Shown here: piece by piece, positions 24,755 through 24,869 of the stretch | How the letters are laid out: each line of letters starts with the position of its first letter | Numbering within the stretch: the first letter of the stretch is position 1 | From: Gracilaria caudata | Lineage: Eukaryota; Rhodophyta; Florideophyceae; Gracilariales; Gracilariaceae | Length of the DNA: 24,869 bases | Direction: 5' to 3' | Assembly: GCA_030374735.1 (NCBI GenBank) | Contig: JASCIV010000311.1 | Coordinates: 1 to 24,869, forward strand | Position numbers and translations under genes: made by a program | The notes under the pieces: generated by a model | Told to the model about the DNA's origin: nothing | The model's database searches: none | What the model saw: only the letters and a program-made list of their open reading frames with translations

Positions 24755-24869
24755 ATGACTACGCGGCGTAAACCGAATGATACGTCAGTAGTTTATCCAC
24801 CGAACGATCCACTCGACTGCGCTATTGTGGGATTCTTAGATCCTCGCAACGAGGATTCAGGCGATGAAG
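24755..24869 (+). CDS. Start of a reading frame that runs off the right edge (partial, unknown)
   Basis: From the ATG at 24755 the frame stays open for 38 codons to the end of the window. The start is basic (MTTRRKPND), followed by a mixed, then acidic stretch (DPRNEDSGDE). No signal peptide or motif is recognised. The last bases contain a small palindrome (ATCCTCG CAA CGAGGAT). It may be the first exon of a host gene or the first ORF of another transposable element, since repeats lie just upstream. The length visible here is too short to exclude chance. Confidence 0.35.
   Translation, partial: MTTRRKPNDTSVVYPPNDPLDCAIVGFLDPRNEDSGDE

Overview
The window looks like nuclear DNA of a eukaryote. 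The recognisable genes are long, uninterrupted reading frames, widely spaced on both strands and separated by kilobases of non-coding DNA, with a decaying Ty1/copia retrotransposon at the left edge. One gene (MsrB) carries what reads as a chloroplast transit peptide followed by a twin-arginine thylakoid signal, which points to a phototroph. Intron-poor genes, copia elements and secreted or membrane lectin-type proteins together make a red alga a reasonable guess, but this is inference and nothing here proves the lineage.

Layout. 1-1141 is the broken 3' part of a copia pol gene (reverse transcriptase and RNase H), probably followed by its 3' LTR (TATA box near 1364, internal hairpins). About 1.6-6.2 kb is gene-poor, with several perfect inverted repeats (best: 3440-3480) and short repeat clusters. 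6264-6620 is a small secreted cysteine-containing protein. 7810-9261 is a degenerate member of the aminoglycoside-phosphotransferase (APH) fold with a bacterial-type layout. 9416-9991 is a GC-rich msrB gene for methionine-R-sulfoxide reductase. 11298-13862 encodes a single-pass surface protein with a VWA domain inside a Cache-like frame, followed by a C-type lectin domain. 14503-17361 on the minus strand, tail-to-tail with the previous gene, encodes a helical N-terminus, a pseudokinase-like domain and Sel1-like repeats. From about 17.4 kb to the right edge there is no convincing complete gene: there is an imperfect hairpin at 17.85 kb, possible remains of a decayed minus-strand reading frame at 18.6-19.5 kb, an AT-rich tract at about 22.2-24.1 kb, and a degenerate 59-bp repeat just upstream of a reading frame that leaves the window at 24869.

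No operon-like system is visible. The notable theme is two neighbouring proteins built on kinase-type folds that have lost key catalytic residues (an APH-like protein and a Sel1 pseudokinase), close to a surface receptor-like protein. A signalling or recognition role for the receptor and the pseudokinase is conceivable but unproven, and their adjacency may be chance.
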